Below the pieces are notes generated by a model. The model saw only the letters and a list, made by a program, of their open reading frames with translations. It made no database searches and was not told where the DNA came from. A DNA stretch of 64,000 nucleotides from NCBI GenBank assembly GCA_016860845.1, contig BOKF01000039.1, positions 1-64,000 on the forward strand. Direction: 5' to 3'. This stretch comes from Chloroflexota bacterium (GTDB taxonomy: Bacteria; Chloroflexota; Anaerolineae; 4572-78; J111). Position 1 is the stretch's first letter. Every line of letters begins with the position of its first letter. The position numbers were made by a program, and so were the translations under genes. Positions 33,030-42,814 of the stretch are shown here, piece by piece.

Positions 33030-34079
33030 TCACTGCAACGCCCCTCGCGCCGCCACCGGCCAGATCACCTCGACCTTATCCCCGCGCACGCCGACCACCT
33101 GATTGAATAAATTGCTGACCACGCAGCAGTGGTTGGGAATGAGCGTCACCCGCTCGCCGATCTCCGGTTTGCGGGCGCAGCGGGAAAAGTCCACGTGGCC
33201 GTGCTCCTCCGACTGGCCGTAATAGACCGCGTCGGGATATTCCAGGATCAGGCCGTAACCTTCCAGGCCCAGCAAATCCGAAGAGAACGTTTTGCTGCCG
33301 CCGTCGAGAATGCCGCGATCCGCAGTCGGGCGGCTGACGACGGTACAGATGACTTTTAAGGAGCAATCATCCTGGCTCATCGCCCCATTCTTCAGCGTAT
33401 AGCGGTCGCCGTAGATGTACATGCCGGCGCGGTGTTCGGTCACTTCGGGGTGGGTGTGGGCCTGCCACATGCCCGGCGTGCTGCCGCCGCTGACCCGCGC
33501 CACCTCCAGGCCGTCTTTCTGAAGTAAAGCTTTCGTTTCGACCACAAAGGGATCGGTCTTCTCATTGCTGGGGTAGGTCATCAGCCCGCCAAAACGCAGC
33601 CCCGGCGAGCGGGCGATGATCCGGGCCAGCTCCGCTGCCTCCTGCGGCGACTGCACCCCGCACCGGCCCAGGCCGCTGTCGAATTCGACCAGCGTTTCCA
33701 GTTCCAGCCCTTCTCGCTGCGCCGCGCCGGACAGCCCGCGTAGGGTGAACTCGGAGTCGGCGGTAACGCTCAGCTTGACCCGGCGGGCCAGGCGCATGAG
33801 CCGTTCCAGTTTGCTCTCGCCGATGATATTGTAGGGCAGGAAAATATCGGGGATACCGGCCTGGGCCATCACCTCGGCCTCGCCGATCTTCTGGCAGGTA
33901 ATGCCCACTGCCCCGGCCTTGAGCTGCATGTGGGCAATCTCCGGGATTTTGTGAGTTTTGATGTGCGGCCGGTTGGCAATGCCGTGCTCGTCCAGATAAC
34001 GCTGAAACCCGGCGATATTCGCTTCCAGCTTGTCCAGTTCAACAATTGCTACAGGCGTATCTAATGTTTCTCTTTGCAT
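33030..34079 (-). CDS. D-threonine aldolase / D-serine dehydratase-like PLP enzyme
   Basis: The 349-residue protein has an alanine-racemase-like barrel: PLP site RPHIKTHKIPEIA (residue ~40), GAVGITCQKIGEAEVMAQAG, GSTPGMWQA. The C-terminal EEHGHVDFSRCARKP and PNHCCVVSNLFNQV region supplies the metal-binding His/Asp/Cys residues of the DSD1/D-TA family. These enzymes cleave D-3-hydroxy amino acids. It fits the surrounding D-amino-acid-type genes and is divergent from an AraC-type regulator. Confidence 0.9.
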   Translation of the reverse strand: MQRETLDTPVAIVELDKLEANIAGFQRYLDEHGIANRPHIKTHKIPEIAHMQLKAGAVGITCQKIGEAEVMAQAGIPDIFLPYNIIGESKLERLMRLARRVKLSVTADSEFTLRGLSGAAQREGLELETLVEFDSGLGRCGVQSPQEAAELARIIARSPGLRFGGLMTYPSNEKTDPFVVETKALLQKDGLEVARVSGGSTPGMWQAHTHPEVTEHRAGMYIYGDRYTLKNGAMSQDDCSLKVICTVVSRPTADRGILDGGSKTFSSDLLGLEGYGLILEYPDAVYYGQSEEHGHVDFSRCARKPEIGERVTLIPNHCCVVSNLFNQVVGVRGDKVEVIWPVAARGALQ

Positions 34080-34188
34080 GCTGTTACCTCGCTTAAAATA
34101 GTGTGAGGGAAAGGTGGTGAATCTTTAGATTTTGTCATCACGCAGTATAATAAGGCCAAACTGACGGTTGCCAGGAGAGCCATAGCCT

Positions 34189-35181
34189 ATGTTTGATGAC
34201 AGCCATCAAAAATTTCTGCGGCAGGAATATACCGCTCGAATTAACCGGGTTATTGATTACATTGGCGCCAACCTGGATCGAGATCTTAACCTTGAAACCC
34301 TGGCTGGTGTAGCCAACTTCTCCCCGTTTCATTTTCATCGCATTTTCCGGGCGATGGTCGGCGAAACGTTAGGGGGATTTATTCAACGAATCCGTATTGA
34401 AAAGGCCGCCTCGCAACTGATCTACAATCCCAAAAAGAGTATCACGGCCATTGCGCTTGATTGCGGCTTTTCCGGGTCGGCCACCTTTGCCAGAGCCTTT
34501 AAAGAGATGTTTCACATGAGCGCCAGCGAGTGGCGTTCCCGTGTGCGGCAGCGACAAGAAAGCAAGATTCGCAAAATAGAGCGCAAAGAAGGTCAAGCGC
34601 CCGGCAAGATGGGACAAGATTTCGCTGCGATTTCAATGTATATTGATCCTGTCACCAATAATCCAAAATGGAGGATCAAAATGCTTAACAAATCACAAGT
34701 ACAAGTCGAAGTCAAAGATATGCCGGCCTGGCCTGTGGCGTACGTGCGCCATATTGGCCCCTATCAGGGCGATAGCGCGCTCTTCGAGAACCTCTTCAAC
34801 AAACTGGTGGCCTGGGCGGCGCCACGCGGGCTGCTGCGTTTTCCTGAGACACAGGTTTTAGCCGTTTATTATGATGATCCCGAAATCACCGCCACAGAGA
34901 AGCTACGGGTTGATGCCTGTATCACCATTCCGCCAGACGCGGTTGTTGACGGCGAAATCGGTAAAACCGTCATGCCTGGCGGCAAGTATGTGGTGGCCCA
35001 CTTTGAATTGGCGGCCCAGGAGTACCAGGAAGCCTGGGATCTGGTCTATGGCGAATGGCTGCCCCAAAGCGGCTACCAGCCGGATGATCGTCCCTGCTAC
35101 GAGCTTTACCTGAACAGCCCGGAAGAGCATCCGGAACATAAACATTCTGTGGATATCTGCGTGCCGGTCAAACCGCTGTAA
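34189..35181 (+). CDS. AraC-family regulator with GyrI-like effector domain
   Basis: 330 residues. Two helix-turn-helix units at ~18-115 (NLETLAGVANFSPFHFHRIF, FIQRIRIEKAASQLIY, ITAIALDCGFSGSATFARAF) and, after a basic linker, a GyrI-like ligand domain at ~165-330 (VEVKDMPAWPVAYVRHIGPY, GGKYVVAHFE). SoxS/Rob-like regulators with this fusion respond to small compounds. TATAAT at 34146-34151 may be part of its promoter. It is the only plus-strand gene in the minus-strand catabolic region and could regulate it. Confidence 0.9.
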   Translation: MFDDSHQKFLRQEYTARINRVIDYIGANLDRDLNLETLAGVANFSPFHFHRIFRAMVGETLGGFIQRIRIEKAASQLIYNPKKSITAIALDCGFSGSATFARAFKEMFHMSASEWRSRVRQRQESKIRKIERKEGQAPGKMGQDFAAISMYIDPVTNNPKWRIKMLNKSQVQVEVKDMPAWPVAYVRHIGPYQGDSALFENLFNKLVAWAAPRGLLRFPETQVLAVYYDDPEITATEKLRVDACITIPPDAVVDGEIGKTVMPGGKYVVAHFELAAQEYQEAWDLVYGEWLPQSGYQPDDRPCYELYLNSPEEHPEHKHSVDICVPVKPL

Positions 35182-35262
35182 ACACAAATCCTTTTGACCG
35201 TTGATGGACGACCCCTGACCGGATCATAACTTCGGCCGGCGGTCGTCCGCCCCGGTCTGGAT

Positions 35263-35922
35263 TTATAAAATTCCGTACTTCTCAAACGCCTCTGCCGCCA
35301 GCATGCCCTTTTCCAGTTCGATTTTGATCACTTTTTCGGCGCGGGCTTTTTCCAGGGCCGCGCTGAAAACTTCAACTTCAACCGCCCGGGGCACCACGAC
35401 CACCCCATCAATATCGCCGATGACCATATCGCCGGGCTGGATGCGCACCCCGCCGATCTCCACGTCAACGCGGTAATCAATCACCCGGCCGCGACCCTTC
35501 TGGTCCTGGGCAAAGCGGCCGACGCAGAAAACGGGAAACTCCATCGCCAGAATTCCCTGGGTGTCCCGCACATAGCCGTTGAGCAAGGCCCCGGTCGCCC
35601 CGCGCGCCCTGGCCGCGGTAGACATCAGCTCGCCCCACATGGCGTAACGCGCCGAAGCGCCGCTGGCGACATAGATTTCACCCGGCTTCAGGTCGTCCAG
35701 CGCGGCAAACATCAGGCCATACGAGTCCTTGGTATCAAAAACATTGGCTTCCAATACCGGCATCGCCCGCCCGACCAGCAGCATCTGGGGGTCCAGCGGT
35801 TGAATTTCCGGCGGGAGAAACTGGTTGGTATAGCCGCGGCCATCCAAAATATCGCCGATTACGGCAGTATACAGCTCCGCCCGCAGCAGGGCCATCAACT
35901 CTTCATCATTTTGCCATTCCAT
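35263..35922 (-). CDS. RraA-family aldolase/decarboxylase-like protein
   Basis: 219 residues with GDILDGRGYTNQFL at the start, LLVGRAMPVLEANV, GELMSTAARARGATGALLNG, the VRDTQGI motif (Arg/Asp of the active site), and GDIDGVVVVP. Family members include 4-hydroxy-4-methyl-2-oxoglutarate/4-carboxy-4-hydroxy-2-oxoadipate aldolases and RraA proper; in a catabolic setting an aldolase role is more likely than RNase E regulation. Confidence 0.85.
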   Translation of the reverse strand: MEWQNDEELMALLRAELYTAVIGDILDGRGYTNQFLPPEIQPLDPQMLLVGRAMPVLEANVFDTKDSYGLMFAALDDLKPGEIYVASGASARYAMWGELMSTAARARGATGALLNGYVRDTQGILAMEFPVFCVGRFAQDQKGRGRVIDYRVDVEIGGVRIQPGDMVIGDIDGVVVVPRAVEVEVFSAALEKARAEKVIKIELEKGMLAAEAFEKYGIL

Positions 35923-35983
35923 AGAAAGTCCTCACTTTGATTTATATTTCTGATTTACAAGGAGTTACGCAGTGAGCCTAAGG

Positions 35984-36088
35984 ATGTCATTTCGACCGGA
36001 GCGGAGCGGAGGGAGAAATCCCTAATGCCGCATCTTGCCAGAGCCGTTTCGAGGGATTTCTCGCTCCTGTCGTCGCTCGAAATGACAT
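35984..36088. repeat. palindromic element family A, copy 2
   Basis: ATGTCATTTCGACCGGAG ... CGTCGCTCGAAATGACAT, with inner GAGAAATCCCT / AGGGATTTCTC. An outer pair GGAGTTACGCA / GCGTAAGCCCT extends to about 35961-36102. Confidence 0.9.
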
Positions 36089-36109
36089 GGCCGCGTAAGC
36101 CCTGTGAGT

Positions 36110-37201
36110 TTAGGCGTCTTCTTCGCCGCCCCAACTCTGGCGCAGCAGGCGCAGCCAGTTGCCATGCATAATCGCGGCGATGTCTTCCTCACGGTAACCC
36201 CGCTCGGCCAGCAGGCCGGGCAGCTTCTGCAAATCGGCAATCGTATCGAGGTCAGACGGCGACTGGTCCCGGCCAAATCCACCATCAAGGTCCGTGCCGA
36301 TGGCCGCGTGGCGAGCATTGCCGGCCAACTGGCAGACGTAATCAATGTGATCCACCACGTTGGACAGGGTAATCTGGGCGTTACTGCTCCGGCCAATGAT
36401 CCAACCCGGCTGGAGCATCCAGGTGTCAAACGCCGCGCCAATCACCCCGTCCCGTTCAAAAATGGCCTTAAGCTGGTCATCGGCAAATTGGCGCTGGTGC
36501 GGCACGAGGGTGCGGCAGTTATTATGGCTGGCCAGCACCGGGCCATTGTAGGCTTCGATGGCCTGCCAGAAAGCCTGGTCTGAGAAGTGGGTCAGGTCCA
36601 GGATCATGCCCAGCCACTCCATTTTGGCCAGCAAGTCCAGGCCCAGCTCAGTCAGACCCTCTTCGGTGCTGGTGCCGCCAGCGTACCGCCCAGGGCCATA
36701 ATGGGCTGGCCCGACCACCCGCAGCCCCAGCTCCCACCACTCCGGCAAATCATCGGGGACCAGGATCGAGTCGGCGCTTTCCATACTGATGACAAAGCCA
36801 AGCGGTGGTAAGGACGCGGTCAGGTCACCCGCTTGGTCCCAGGTTTCCCATTCGCTCATATGATGGTCCAGTTCCACCTGGTTCGTAATGAGCCGCACGT
36901 AACCGGCTCGTTCCAGGGCGCGATAATAGGCCAGTTGGCCGCGGGCAATGCCAAACGCCTGGGTGGGAGAAGCGTAATCAATATGCGGCGACGACCTGCC
37001 GGTCGAGCGGACCAGCAGGGTGGCAAAACAGAGCGCCACCCGTCCCTGGGCTAATTCAGGCAGAGCCACCGTTCCCTGTGCCCGCCCTTCGCCCTGCGTC
37101 CGGTTCTCCTGGGTGCGGATGGTATAAACCGAAGCCAATAAGTTCCGATTCCACTGCAAAGCATTCCAGGCCAGATCAAGATGCGCGTCAATGATAAGCA
37201 T
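36110..37201 (-). CDS. membrane dipeptidase family (M19) protein
   Basis: 363 residues with the M19 metal site: IDAHLDLAWNA (H-x-D), LDLTHFSDQAFW, GPVLASHNNCRTL and GTDLDGGFG. Family enzymes hydrolyse dipeptides, often with a D-residue at the C-terminus, which fits a D-amino-acid pathway. ATG 37201 is chosen; the longer frame reads through the GGAAG repeat at 37224-37295. Confidence 0.9.
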   Translation of the reverse strand: MLIIDAHLDLAWNALQWNRNLLASVYTIRTQENRTQGEGRAQGTVALPELAQGRVALCFATLLVRSTGRSSPHIDYASPTQAFGIARGQLAYYRALERAGYVRLITNQVELDHHMSEWETWDQAGDLTASLPPLGFVISMESADSILVPDDLPEWWELGLRVVGPAHYGPGRYAGGTSTEEGLTELGLDLLAKMEWLGMILDLTHFSDQAFWQAIEAYNGPVLASHNNCRTLVPHQRQFADDQLKAIFERDGVIGAAFDTWMLQPGWIIGRSSNAQITLSNVVDHIDYVCQLAGNARHAAIGTDLDGGFGRDQSPSDLDTIADLQKLPGLLAERGYREEDIAAIMHGNWLRLLRQSWGGEEDA

Positions 37202-37223
37202 TAAAGTGCATTCCTTTCCACAA

Positions 37224-37295
37224 CTTGGAAGATTGGAGGGTTGGAAGATTGGAACATAACCAAGCTTCCAGTCTTCCAACCTTCCATTCCTCCAC
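37224..37295. repeat. GGAAG/CTTCC self-complementary repeat, family E copy 2
   Basis: TTGGAAGATTGGAGGGTTGG against CCAGTCTTCCAACCTTCCAT in opposite orientation. Confidence 0.7.
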
Positions 37296-37300
37296 ATTGC

Positions 37301-38437
37301 CTACGGCAAACTCTTATCGTGCTTGGTCAACACCTCAGCCCCATCGGCGGTGACGAGCAACCCATCTTCAAGGCGCACGCTGGTTTCACCCGGCAGGTAA
37401 ATACCTGGCTCCAGCATAATGACCATGCCCTCTTGAAGCCTTTCCTCATTATAGGGCACGATGCGGGGCGCTTCGTGGCCAATCACGCCAATGCCGTGGC
37501 CGGTATGGTGCGGGTAGACCGGGTAGCCCGCGTCGGCGATGAACTGGCGGAGCTTTTGGTCAATCTCTCTGGCCACCGCCCCCGGCCGCACCAGCGAGAT
37601 GCCGAACTCCAATGCTTCTTCCACCCTGCGGTGCATAGCTGCCTGCTGTGGCGTCGGTTCACCGGCGTAATAGGTGGCGCAGCCGTCGCTCCAATAGCCG
37701 TACAAAATAGTGCTGAGGTCTACAATCAACGAATCGTGCGGCCTGATCTCATACTCCAGCGGCCAGCCGCCGATATTGTTCTGCCGGTAGCCGACCACGC
37801 AGTCGTTGCCCAGCGGGACGCGCCGCCCTGCCGCCTGCTGGACGGCGCTGTGAATCTCGGTCCAGACATCAATTTCCCGTTTACCCGCGGCCACCGCCCG
37901 CCGCGCCGCCGCCTGCCCGATATCGGTCAGGGCGAAATTCTCACGCAGCTTGGCCAGTTCCTCGCCGGTTTTGATCATCCGCAGCGGCTCCAGCCAGCCA
38001 TCCACCGGCGTAAAATCGGCCCCGGCGGGCAGCGTCTCGCGCACCACCCCCAGAAAATAAGCCGGTATGTCGCGCTCTTCAACTCCAACCTTGCCGCCCA
38101 GAGATTTTTCCATCACCTGGCGCAGGGCCGCCGTCAAATGATCGGCCCCGGCCAGCGGCTGCTCGATGGTGTAACCCAGGTGGGTGATGACGGCCCCATC
38201 TGTCTGCTCGGCAAAGGCAGCGGTATCGGCAGCATAGGCGTCTACCACCAACAGCGTAAAATGACCGTCCTCGTACCAGACCAGCGGCGGGCCGCCGGCG
38301 AAGAAGTTGGAGCCGACCTGCACCGGCGGAGCAAAGCCGGTCAGCCACTTGACCGTATAAGGGTTAACCAAAAGCGCCCGCCCGATCCCCTTAGACTTGA
38401 AATGGGCATGAGCGCGCTGGCGTTGTTCTTGATGCAT
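37301..38437 (-). CDS. M24-family Xaa-Pro peptidase-like protein
   Basis: 378 residues: an N-terminal creatinase-like domain and a pita-bread catalytic domain with metal ligands in [14 protein letters not shown] (two Asp), [17 protein letters not shown] (His), [10 protein letters not shown] and [10 protein letters not shown] (two Glu). Hydrolyses X-Pro peptides or related amides; creatinase-type activity is also possible in this family. It lies 100 bp before the M19 gene, same strand. Confidence 0.9.
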   Translation of the reverse strand: MHQEQRQRAHAHFKSKGIGRALLVNPYTVKWLTGFAPPVQVGSNFFAGGPPLVWYEDGHFTLLVVDAYAADTAAFAEQTDGAVITHLGYTIEQPLAGADHLTAALRQVMEKSLGGKVGVEERDIPAYFLGVVRETLPAGADFTPVDGWLEPLRMIKTGEELAKLRENFALTDIGQAAARRAVAAGKREIDVWTEIHSAVQQAAGRRVPLGNDCVVGYRQNNIGGWPLEYEIRPHDSLIVDLSTILYGYWSDGCATYYAGEPTPQQAAMHRRVEEALEFGISLVRPGAVAREIDQKLRQFIADAGYPVYPHHTGHGIGVIGHEAPRIVPYNEERLQEGMVIMLEPGIYLPGETSVRLEDGLLVTADGAEVLTKHDKSLP

Positions 38438-38472
38438 GGTTTTTTGTCTCCTTTAGTAATTACCCGACCCAC

Positions 38473-38570
38473 TGTCATTTCGAGGCCATAGGCCGAGAAA
38501 TCCCTGGAGCGTCACGCAGGTATGAGGGATTTCTCCTTTATGCCCTTTGGGTACTTCGGTCGAAATGACA
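38473..38570. repeat. palindromic element family A, copy 3
   Basis: TGTCATTTCGAGGCC ... GGTCGAAATGACA with inner GAGAAATCCCT / AGGGATTTCTC. The central part is most divergent of the five copies. Confidence 0.88.
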
Positions 38571-38606
38571 CTGCTTGCGCCCTGTGGATACCTGACCGAC
38601 TTATCA

Positions 38607-39401
38607 TTAAGTCTGGTCGGGCCTGCGCACGCCCAGGGTAAAGCCGCCATCAATGCGCAAAGCCGTGCCGGTCATGTAATCGGCATCGTCGCTGGCCAGG
38701 AAGACGGCGGCCCGGCCAATATCGCGCGGGGTACCCATACGTCCCCAGGGAATGAGTTTGGCTCCCGCCTCCAGTTCCTCGGCGGAGGCCAGTTTGCGCT
38801 CGCCCGGCGTATCAATCCAGCCCGGATTGATGACGTTGACGTTGACCCGGTACTGGGCCAGCTCGGCTGCCAACGTGCGGCCCAGGTGGTTGATGGCCGC
38901 TTTGGCCATGTTGTACGGTGCGCTCGTCGGCAGGGGAATTTCCGACAGGACGGAACCGATAATGATAATTTTTCCGCCGAACTGTCCCTGGCTGGCCTGA
39001 GCAACCATCTGGCGAGCCGCCATCTGGCAGGTGTGAAAGACGCCAAACTGGCTCACTTCCAGGGTCCGCAGGACATGCTCCCACTCAGCCTCGACCACCC
39101 ACTCTCGGATTGTCATGGCTGCGTTCGCCACCACAATGTCAATCCGCCCGAAATGAGCCACAGCGGCGGCAACCATGGCCGCTACCTGCTCCCGATTGGA
39201 GACATCGGCGTAGTGAACCAGCGCCCGGCGGCCCAGCCCCTCGATGGCCGCAGCCGTCTCGCGGGCATCCTGCTCGCCAGTTGGCGGCAGGTCGTTGACC
39301 ACTACATCCGCGCCCTCTTCGGCCAGGCACAGGGCAATCCCCTGGCCGATGCCCCGCGCCGCCCCCGTGACCAGGGCCACTTTCCCCTCAACCCGCTTCA
39401 C
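38607..39401 (-). CDS. short-chain dehydrogenase/reductase
   Basis: 264 residues with classical SDR parts: TGAARGIGQGIAL (cofactor), NAAMTIREW (NAA), SVLSEIPL (catalytic Ser) and YNMAK (catalytic Tyr/Lys), and C-terminal ASDDADYMTGTALRIDGG. The NDLPPTG in place of an Asp after the second strand makes NAD or NADP undecided. GTG start behind AAGGAG. Likely oxidises a sugar or hydroxy-acid intermediate. Confidence 0.92.
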   Translation of the reverse strand: MKRVEGKVALVTGAARGIGQGIALCLAEEGADVVVNDLPPTGEQDARETAAAIEGLGRRALVHYADVSNREQVAAMVAAAVAHFGRIDIVVANAAMTIREWVVEAEWEHVLRTLEVSQFGVFHTCQMAARQMVAQASQGQFGGKIIIIGSVLSEIPLPTSAPYNMAKAAINHLGRTLAAELAQYRVNVNVINPGWIDTPGERKLASAEELEAGAKLIPWGRMGTPRDIGRAAVFLASDDADYMTGTALRIDGGFTLGVRRPDQT

Positions 39402-39433
39402 TCACTGACTCCTTATGCCCGATGGCCGCTACA

Positions 39434-39465
39434 TAGGAGTGCAAAAGTGCACTTTTGCACTCCTA
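39434..39465. repeat. perfect 32-bp palindrome, family G copy 1
   Basis: TAGGAGTGCAAAAGTG followed by its exact complement. Related near-palindrome at 52863-52898 with the same AAAGTGCA centre. Confidence 0.85.
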
Positions 39466-39477
39466 AATTTTTATCCC

Positions 39478-40617
39478 TCACCTGGCCTCGACAAGTTTCA
39501 ACGCTTCCTCTAGCTTCTGCAAGAACGTTCCCACATCGGCCATCGTGTTATAGCCATGCAGCGACACGCGCAGGCGGCCGGCGTGGGTCATAATGTGAAC
39601 ATTCTGGCTGTGCAGGTAACGCTGGATTTCTTCTGAAGCCGGGTGACGAAAGGCGAGGATCCCCGCCAGCGCGTCCGGCTCTTGCGGCGTCAGCAGTTCA
39701 ACCGGCAGCCGGGCCAGACCCTCCAGGCAGGCCAATACCAGCGGCCGCGCCGCCGCATCAATCGCCTCGACGCCCACCCTCTGAATATACTCTAACGCCG
39801 CCCGAATGGCATAAATCGCCGGGTAATTCGGCATCCCAACCGTAAAACTCGCCGCCCCCGGCAGGCTGACCGCCCGCTCAAAGCGCTGGGGGCCAAAGGC
39901 GTCCTGCAAATTGAACCAGCCGCCCGCCGGCACGGTCCATTCCTGGGTTCGTTCCGCCGGCACCCCCACCAGGCCGCCGCCATGACAGGCCAGAATCCAT
40001 TTGTGGGTACTGCTGACAATTAAATCAACCCCGGCCAGGTGCAACGGGATTCGGCCCAGAGCCTGGGTCACGTCGAGGGCGAGCAAAGCCGGGGAATGGC
40101 GGCGCACCGCCGCCACGACCTCTGCCAGCGGAATCACAAAGCCGTTAAAAAAGCTGACCAGCGAAACCGTCACCAGCCGCGTGGCCGGCCCCAGGAGAGG
40201 GACCAAATCTTCAACCCGCAAGCCCCCGCCGCGTGCACGCCACACTTTGACGGTGGCCGGGCAGGTGGGCTGCAGCCAGGGGGTCGCCCCCGCCGGAAAA
40301 TCCAGGTCATTGATGACGACTTCATCGCCGGGCTGCAATTGCAGGGCCAGCGCGGCCAGATTGTAGGCTTCGGAGCTGCAAGAGCTGAGGCCGATTTCGT
40401 CAGGCGTCAGGCCGTAAAACTGGGCCGTCAACGCCTTGACCACCTCTCGCTGGGCTTGATGCCGCTCCCGGCCATCCATGCCCAGTTGGTGGTCATAAAA
40501 ATACTGCTGCAACGCCTCACCTACCGCCAGCGGCGGAATCCCTTCGGCGGCGGTGTTGAGATAGGTCATGCCTTCGAGCGACGGGAAGGCTTCACGGCGG
40601 GTTTGGTCGGTTAACAT
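39478..40617 (-). CDS. class V aminotransferase-like PLP enzyme
   Basis: 379 residues with MTYLNTAAEGIPPLA, the LALDVTQALGRIPL aspartate strand, and the PLP lysine in SSTHKW. Family includes isopenicillin-N epimerase-like, kynureninase-like and cysteine-desulfurase-like proteins; no desulfurase Cys loop is apparent. It could epimerise or transaminate an amino acid of this pathway. Confidence 0.85.
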   Translation of the reverse strand: MLTDQTRREAFPSLEGMTYLNTAAEGIPPLAVGEALQQYFYDHQLGMDGRERHQAQREVVKALTAQFYGLTPDEIGLSSCSSEAYNLAALALQLQPGDEVVINDLDFPAGATPWLQPTCPATVKVWRARGGGLRVEDLVPLLGPATRLVTVSLVSFFNGFVIPLAEVVAAVRRHSPALLALDVTQALGRIPLHLAGVDLIVSSTHKWILACHGGGLVGVPAERTQEWTVPAGGWFNLQDAFGPQRFERAVSLPGAASFTVGMPNYPAIYAIRAALEYIQRVGVEAIDAAARPLVLACLEGLARLPVELLTPQEPDALAGILAFRHPASEEIQRYLHSQNVHIMTHAGRLRVSLHGYNTMADVGTFLQKLEEALKLVEAR

Positions 40618-40640
40618 CTCGTTCCTCAGAAAATAGAATT

Positions 40641-40672
40641 CAGTAGCCAGTAGCCAGTATCCAGATAATTTT
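40641..40672. repeat. CAGTAGC short tandem run, family F copy 2
   Basis: AGTAGCCAGTAGCCAGTATCC, part of the low-complexity repeats seen at several intergenic sites. Confidence 0.5.
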
Positions 40673-40725
40673 CTACTACTTTGCTACTTTGCTATCCTGC
40701 TCCGTTACAGACTCACCCTAACCTC

Positions 40726-41724
40726 TCAGAGCGCCCGAACAGTGGCTAATCCCGCCTTAGCCTGACTAGCGGCGAGCGGGTTGCGCAGCGAACGGCCAAA
40801 GGGTGGAGCGGAAATTTCGAATACATCACCCGGTTGGAGGGTCACTCCGGCGGAAAAGCTCAGCGTCGCCGCGCCGAAAAAGTGGCAGTGGACATCGCCG
40901 GGCCGGCGGAAGGCTTCGTATTTGAAGTGGTGGTGTTCGAGATTGGCCAGGCTGTGAGACATGTTAGCCTCGCCGGTCAAAAATGTATCCGACCAGATGG
41001 TTTCTCCCTGCCGCAGCACCCGCACCGTTCCGGCAATGTGGGCCGGCAGTTCCCCCACGAGCAATTCCGGCCCGATGGAGCAGTTTCGCAGTTTAGAGTG
41101 AGCCAGATAGAGATAATTTTGCCGTTCCAGGACATGGTCTGAAAACTCATTGCCGAGGGCAAAGCCCACCCGCAGTACCGCCCCCGAGGACGCAATGACA
41201 TAGAGGCCGACAATCTCCGCCTCTTCGCCGCCGTCGAGGGCAAAGGGCGGCAGCTCTAACGGCTGGCCAGGCGGAACAATACTGTCCCCATCGCCTTTGT
41301 AGAACCACTCCGGCGAGACGCCGACCTGGCCCGGCTCCGGCTTGCCGCCTTCCAGACCTAATTTGAACATGCGCATCGAGTCGGTCAGGGCGTTTGGGTC
41401 GCCGGCCAGTTTAGTGTGCATCGCATCACGCGCCTGGGCGCTGCCGAGATGGTTCAGCCCGGTACCTGTCACGTAGCAGTGGGCCGGGTCGGGATGGTCA
41501 AGCGGGGGGAGCAGCCGGTTTTCGGCAATTACTTGCTCGTAATCAACGACTTCCCCACTCAAACGCTCCTTGACCAGTCGCTCCAGTCCTATCCCCAGTT
41601 GGTCAGCTTCCAGAGCCAGCTCGTAAATACGGGTTATCCTCTGCAAAACCTGCAAGGGCTTATTTTCATCCACCAAACCGACCTGCCGGACACCATCCAG
41701 CGTTTTGAATTGAACTAATCTCAT
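40726..41724 (-). CDS. AraD1/GguC family protein (FAA hydrolase-like fold)
   Basis: 332 residues with RLVQFKTLDGVRQVGLVDE at the start, CYVTGTGLNHLGSA, EWFYKGDGDSIVPPG, DGGEEAEIVGLYV (acidic metal ligands) and LGNEFSDHVLE. GguC/AraD1 proteins sit in sugar-acid pathways as dehydratases of 2-keto-3-deoxy acids. This is one of the stronger hints that the cluster handles a sugar acid. Confidence 0.88.
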   Translation of the reverse strand: MRLVQFKTLDGVRQVGLVDENKPLQVLQRITRIYELALEADQLGIGLERLVKERLSGEVVDYEQVIAENRLLPPLDHPDPAHCYVTGTGLNHLGSAQARDAMHTKLAGDPNALTDSMRMFKLGLEGGKPEPGQVGVSPEWFYKGDGDSIVPPGQPLELPPFALDGGEEAEIVGLYVIASSGAVLRVGFALGNEFSDHVLERQNYLYLAHSKLRNCSIGPELLVGELPAHIAGTVRVLRQGETIWSDTFLTGEANMSHSLANLEHHHFKYEAFRRPGDVHCHFFGAATLSFSAGVTLQPGDVFEISAPPFGRSLRNPLAASQAKAGLATVRAL

Positions 41725-41750
41725 AATCTTAGTTCCTCAATATACCTGAT

Positions 41751-41820
41751 GCTGGAAGGTCGGAAGGCTGGGGAGTTGAAACAAGATGGTTCCAGCCTTC
41801 CAATCCTCCAGTCTTCCAAT
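41751..41820. repeat. GGAAG/CTTCC self-complementary repeat, family E copy 3
   Basis: CTGGAAGGTCGGAAGGCTGG against CCAGCCTTCCAATCCTCCAG, separated by a short loop. Confidence 0.75.
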
Positions 41821-41847
41821 CATGGTTACTGAATTTGCTCATCAAAG

Positions 41848-42804
41848 TCATTGGGAGGCCGCTGAGGCTTCCAACTGCTCCAGCCAGCCTTGAATCCGCA
41901 GGGCATCGGCGTAGCGCGCCCCTAACGGCGGTTCAGCCTCACCTCGAACCACCCGGCAGAAGTGGCGCAGCTCCTCGGCCAGCCAGCCGGACGGGGCGAT
42001 GGGGTCGGCGTAGACAGCCAGCGACAGCGGCCATTCGGCCCGCTCGCCCCAAATTTCCAGCGGCTGTGGATTCAGCCGCAACTGGGCCGCCCAGCCCTGC
42101 CCAAAAAGCTCGATCCGGTCGAAGCCGTCGCTGCTCATGCCCGGCGGAGTCAGATAGGAGGCGGTCAGTGATCCCCAGACGCCGCTGGGCCATTCCAACT
42201 CGGCCCGCGCCAGGTCAAACCCGCCGCCCTCTCGCGGATGCAGGCGGCCCCAGAGACGAGCCGGTTCTTCCCCACCCATCAGAGCAAAAGCCAGGTACAG
42301 ATCGTGGACCATTAACAGCCGAAAGGGCGTCTCCCGGTAAAATTCCCAGGTCGTGCTGGGCCGGTGCCGCACCAGGTGGAAGTGAATTAACCGCCCGCGC
42401 TGGCGCACTTCTTGCAGCAGGCGGCGGAACTCTGCGGCAAAGAGCAAGATGTGGCCCAACATCACCCGTTCCGGGTTGGCGGCGACCAGCGGCTCCAGCC
42501 GCTGCGCTGCGGCCAGGCTTTCGGCCAGCGGCTTTTCGATCAGCACGTGCGCGCCGCCGGCCAGAATTTGCTCGGCCAGGGGCATGTGGGACTCGGTCCG
42601 GGTGGCGATGACCCAGGCGTCGGCCTCGACTCCGGCCAGGGCGGCCGCGAGGCTGGCCCAGCCGGGTACTTCGGGCAACTGCTGGCGCAGTTCGGCCAGC
42701 GCCGCTTCCCGCGAGTCCACCAGGGCGACCAGTTCCGCTTCGGCCAGACCGGCCAGGGTCAGGGCATGCAGCCGGCCAAAACTACCCAAACCCACCACTC
42801 CCAT
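41848..42804 (-). CDS. Gfo/Idh/MocA-family oxidoreductase
   Basis: 318 residues from the ATG at 42804: nucleotide fold GVVGLGSFGRLHAL, ALVDSREAALAEL, and the EKP motif in HVLIEKPLAE. Family members oxidise sugars, inositols and related compounds with NAD(P). The open frame extends upstream through AT-rich repeated residues (KSKIQNQNSKI), which the repeat at about 42815-42890 encodes; the native start may have been altered by that repeat. Confidence 0.88.
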   Translation of the reverse strand: MGVVGLGSFGRLHALTLAGLAEAELVALVDSREAALAELRQQLPEVPGWASLAAALAGVEADAWVIATRTESHMPLAEQILAGGAHVLIEKPLAESLAAAQRLEPLVAANPERVMLGHILLFAAEFRRLLQEVRQRGRLIHFHLVRHRPSTTWEFYRETPFRLLMVHDLYLAFALMGGEEPARLWGRLHPREGGGFDLARAELEWPSGVWGSLTASYLTPPGMSSDGFDRIELFGQGWAAQLRLNPQPLEIWGERAEWPLSLAVYADPIAPSGWLAEELRHFCRVVRGEAEPPLGARYADALRIQGWLEQLEASAASQ

Positions 42805-42814
42805 ACGGATTTTG

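Noticed and set aside
37241..38491. Plus-strand frame of 416 residues
   Set aside because: Opposite the M24 and M19 genes, which have complete metal sites. The plus frame starts in a repeat and shows no domain.
41835..42611. Plus-strand frame of 258 residues
   Set aside because: Opposite the Gfo/Idh/MocA gene; Arg/Pro/Ala-rich shadow with no family.
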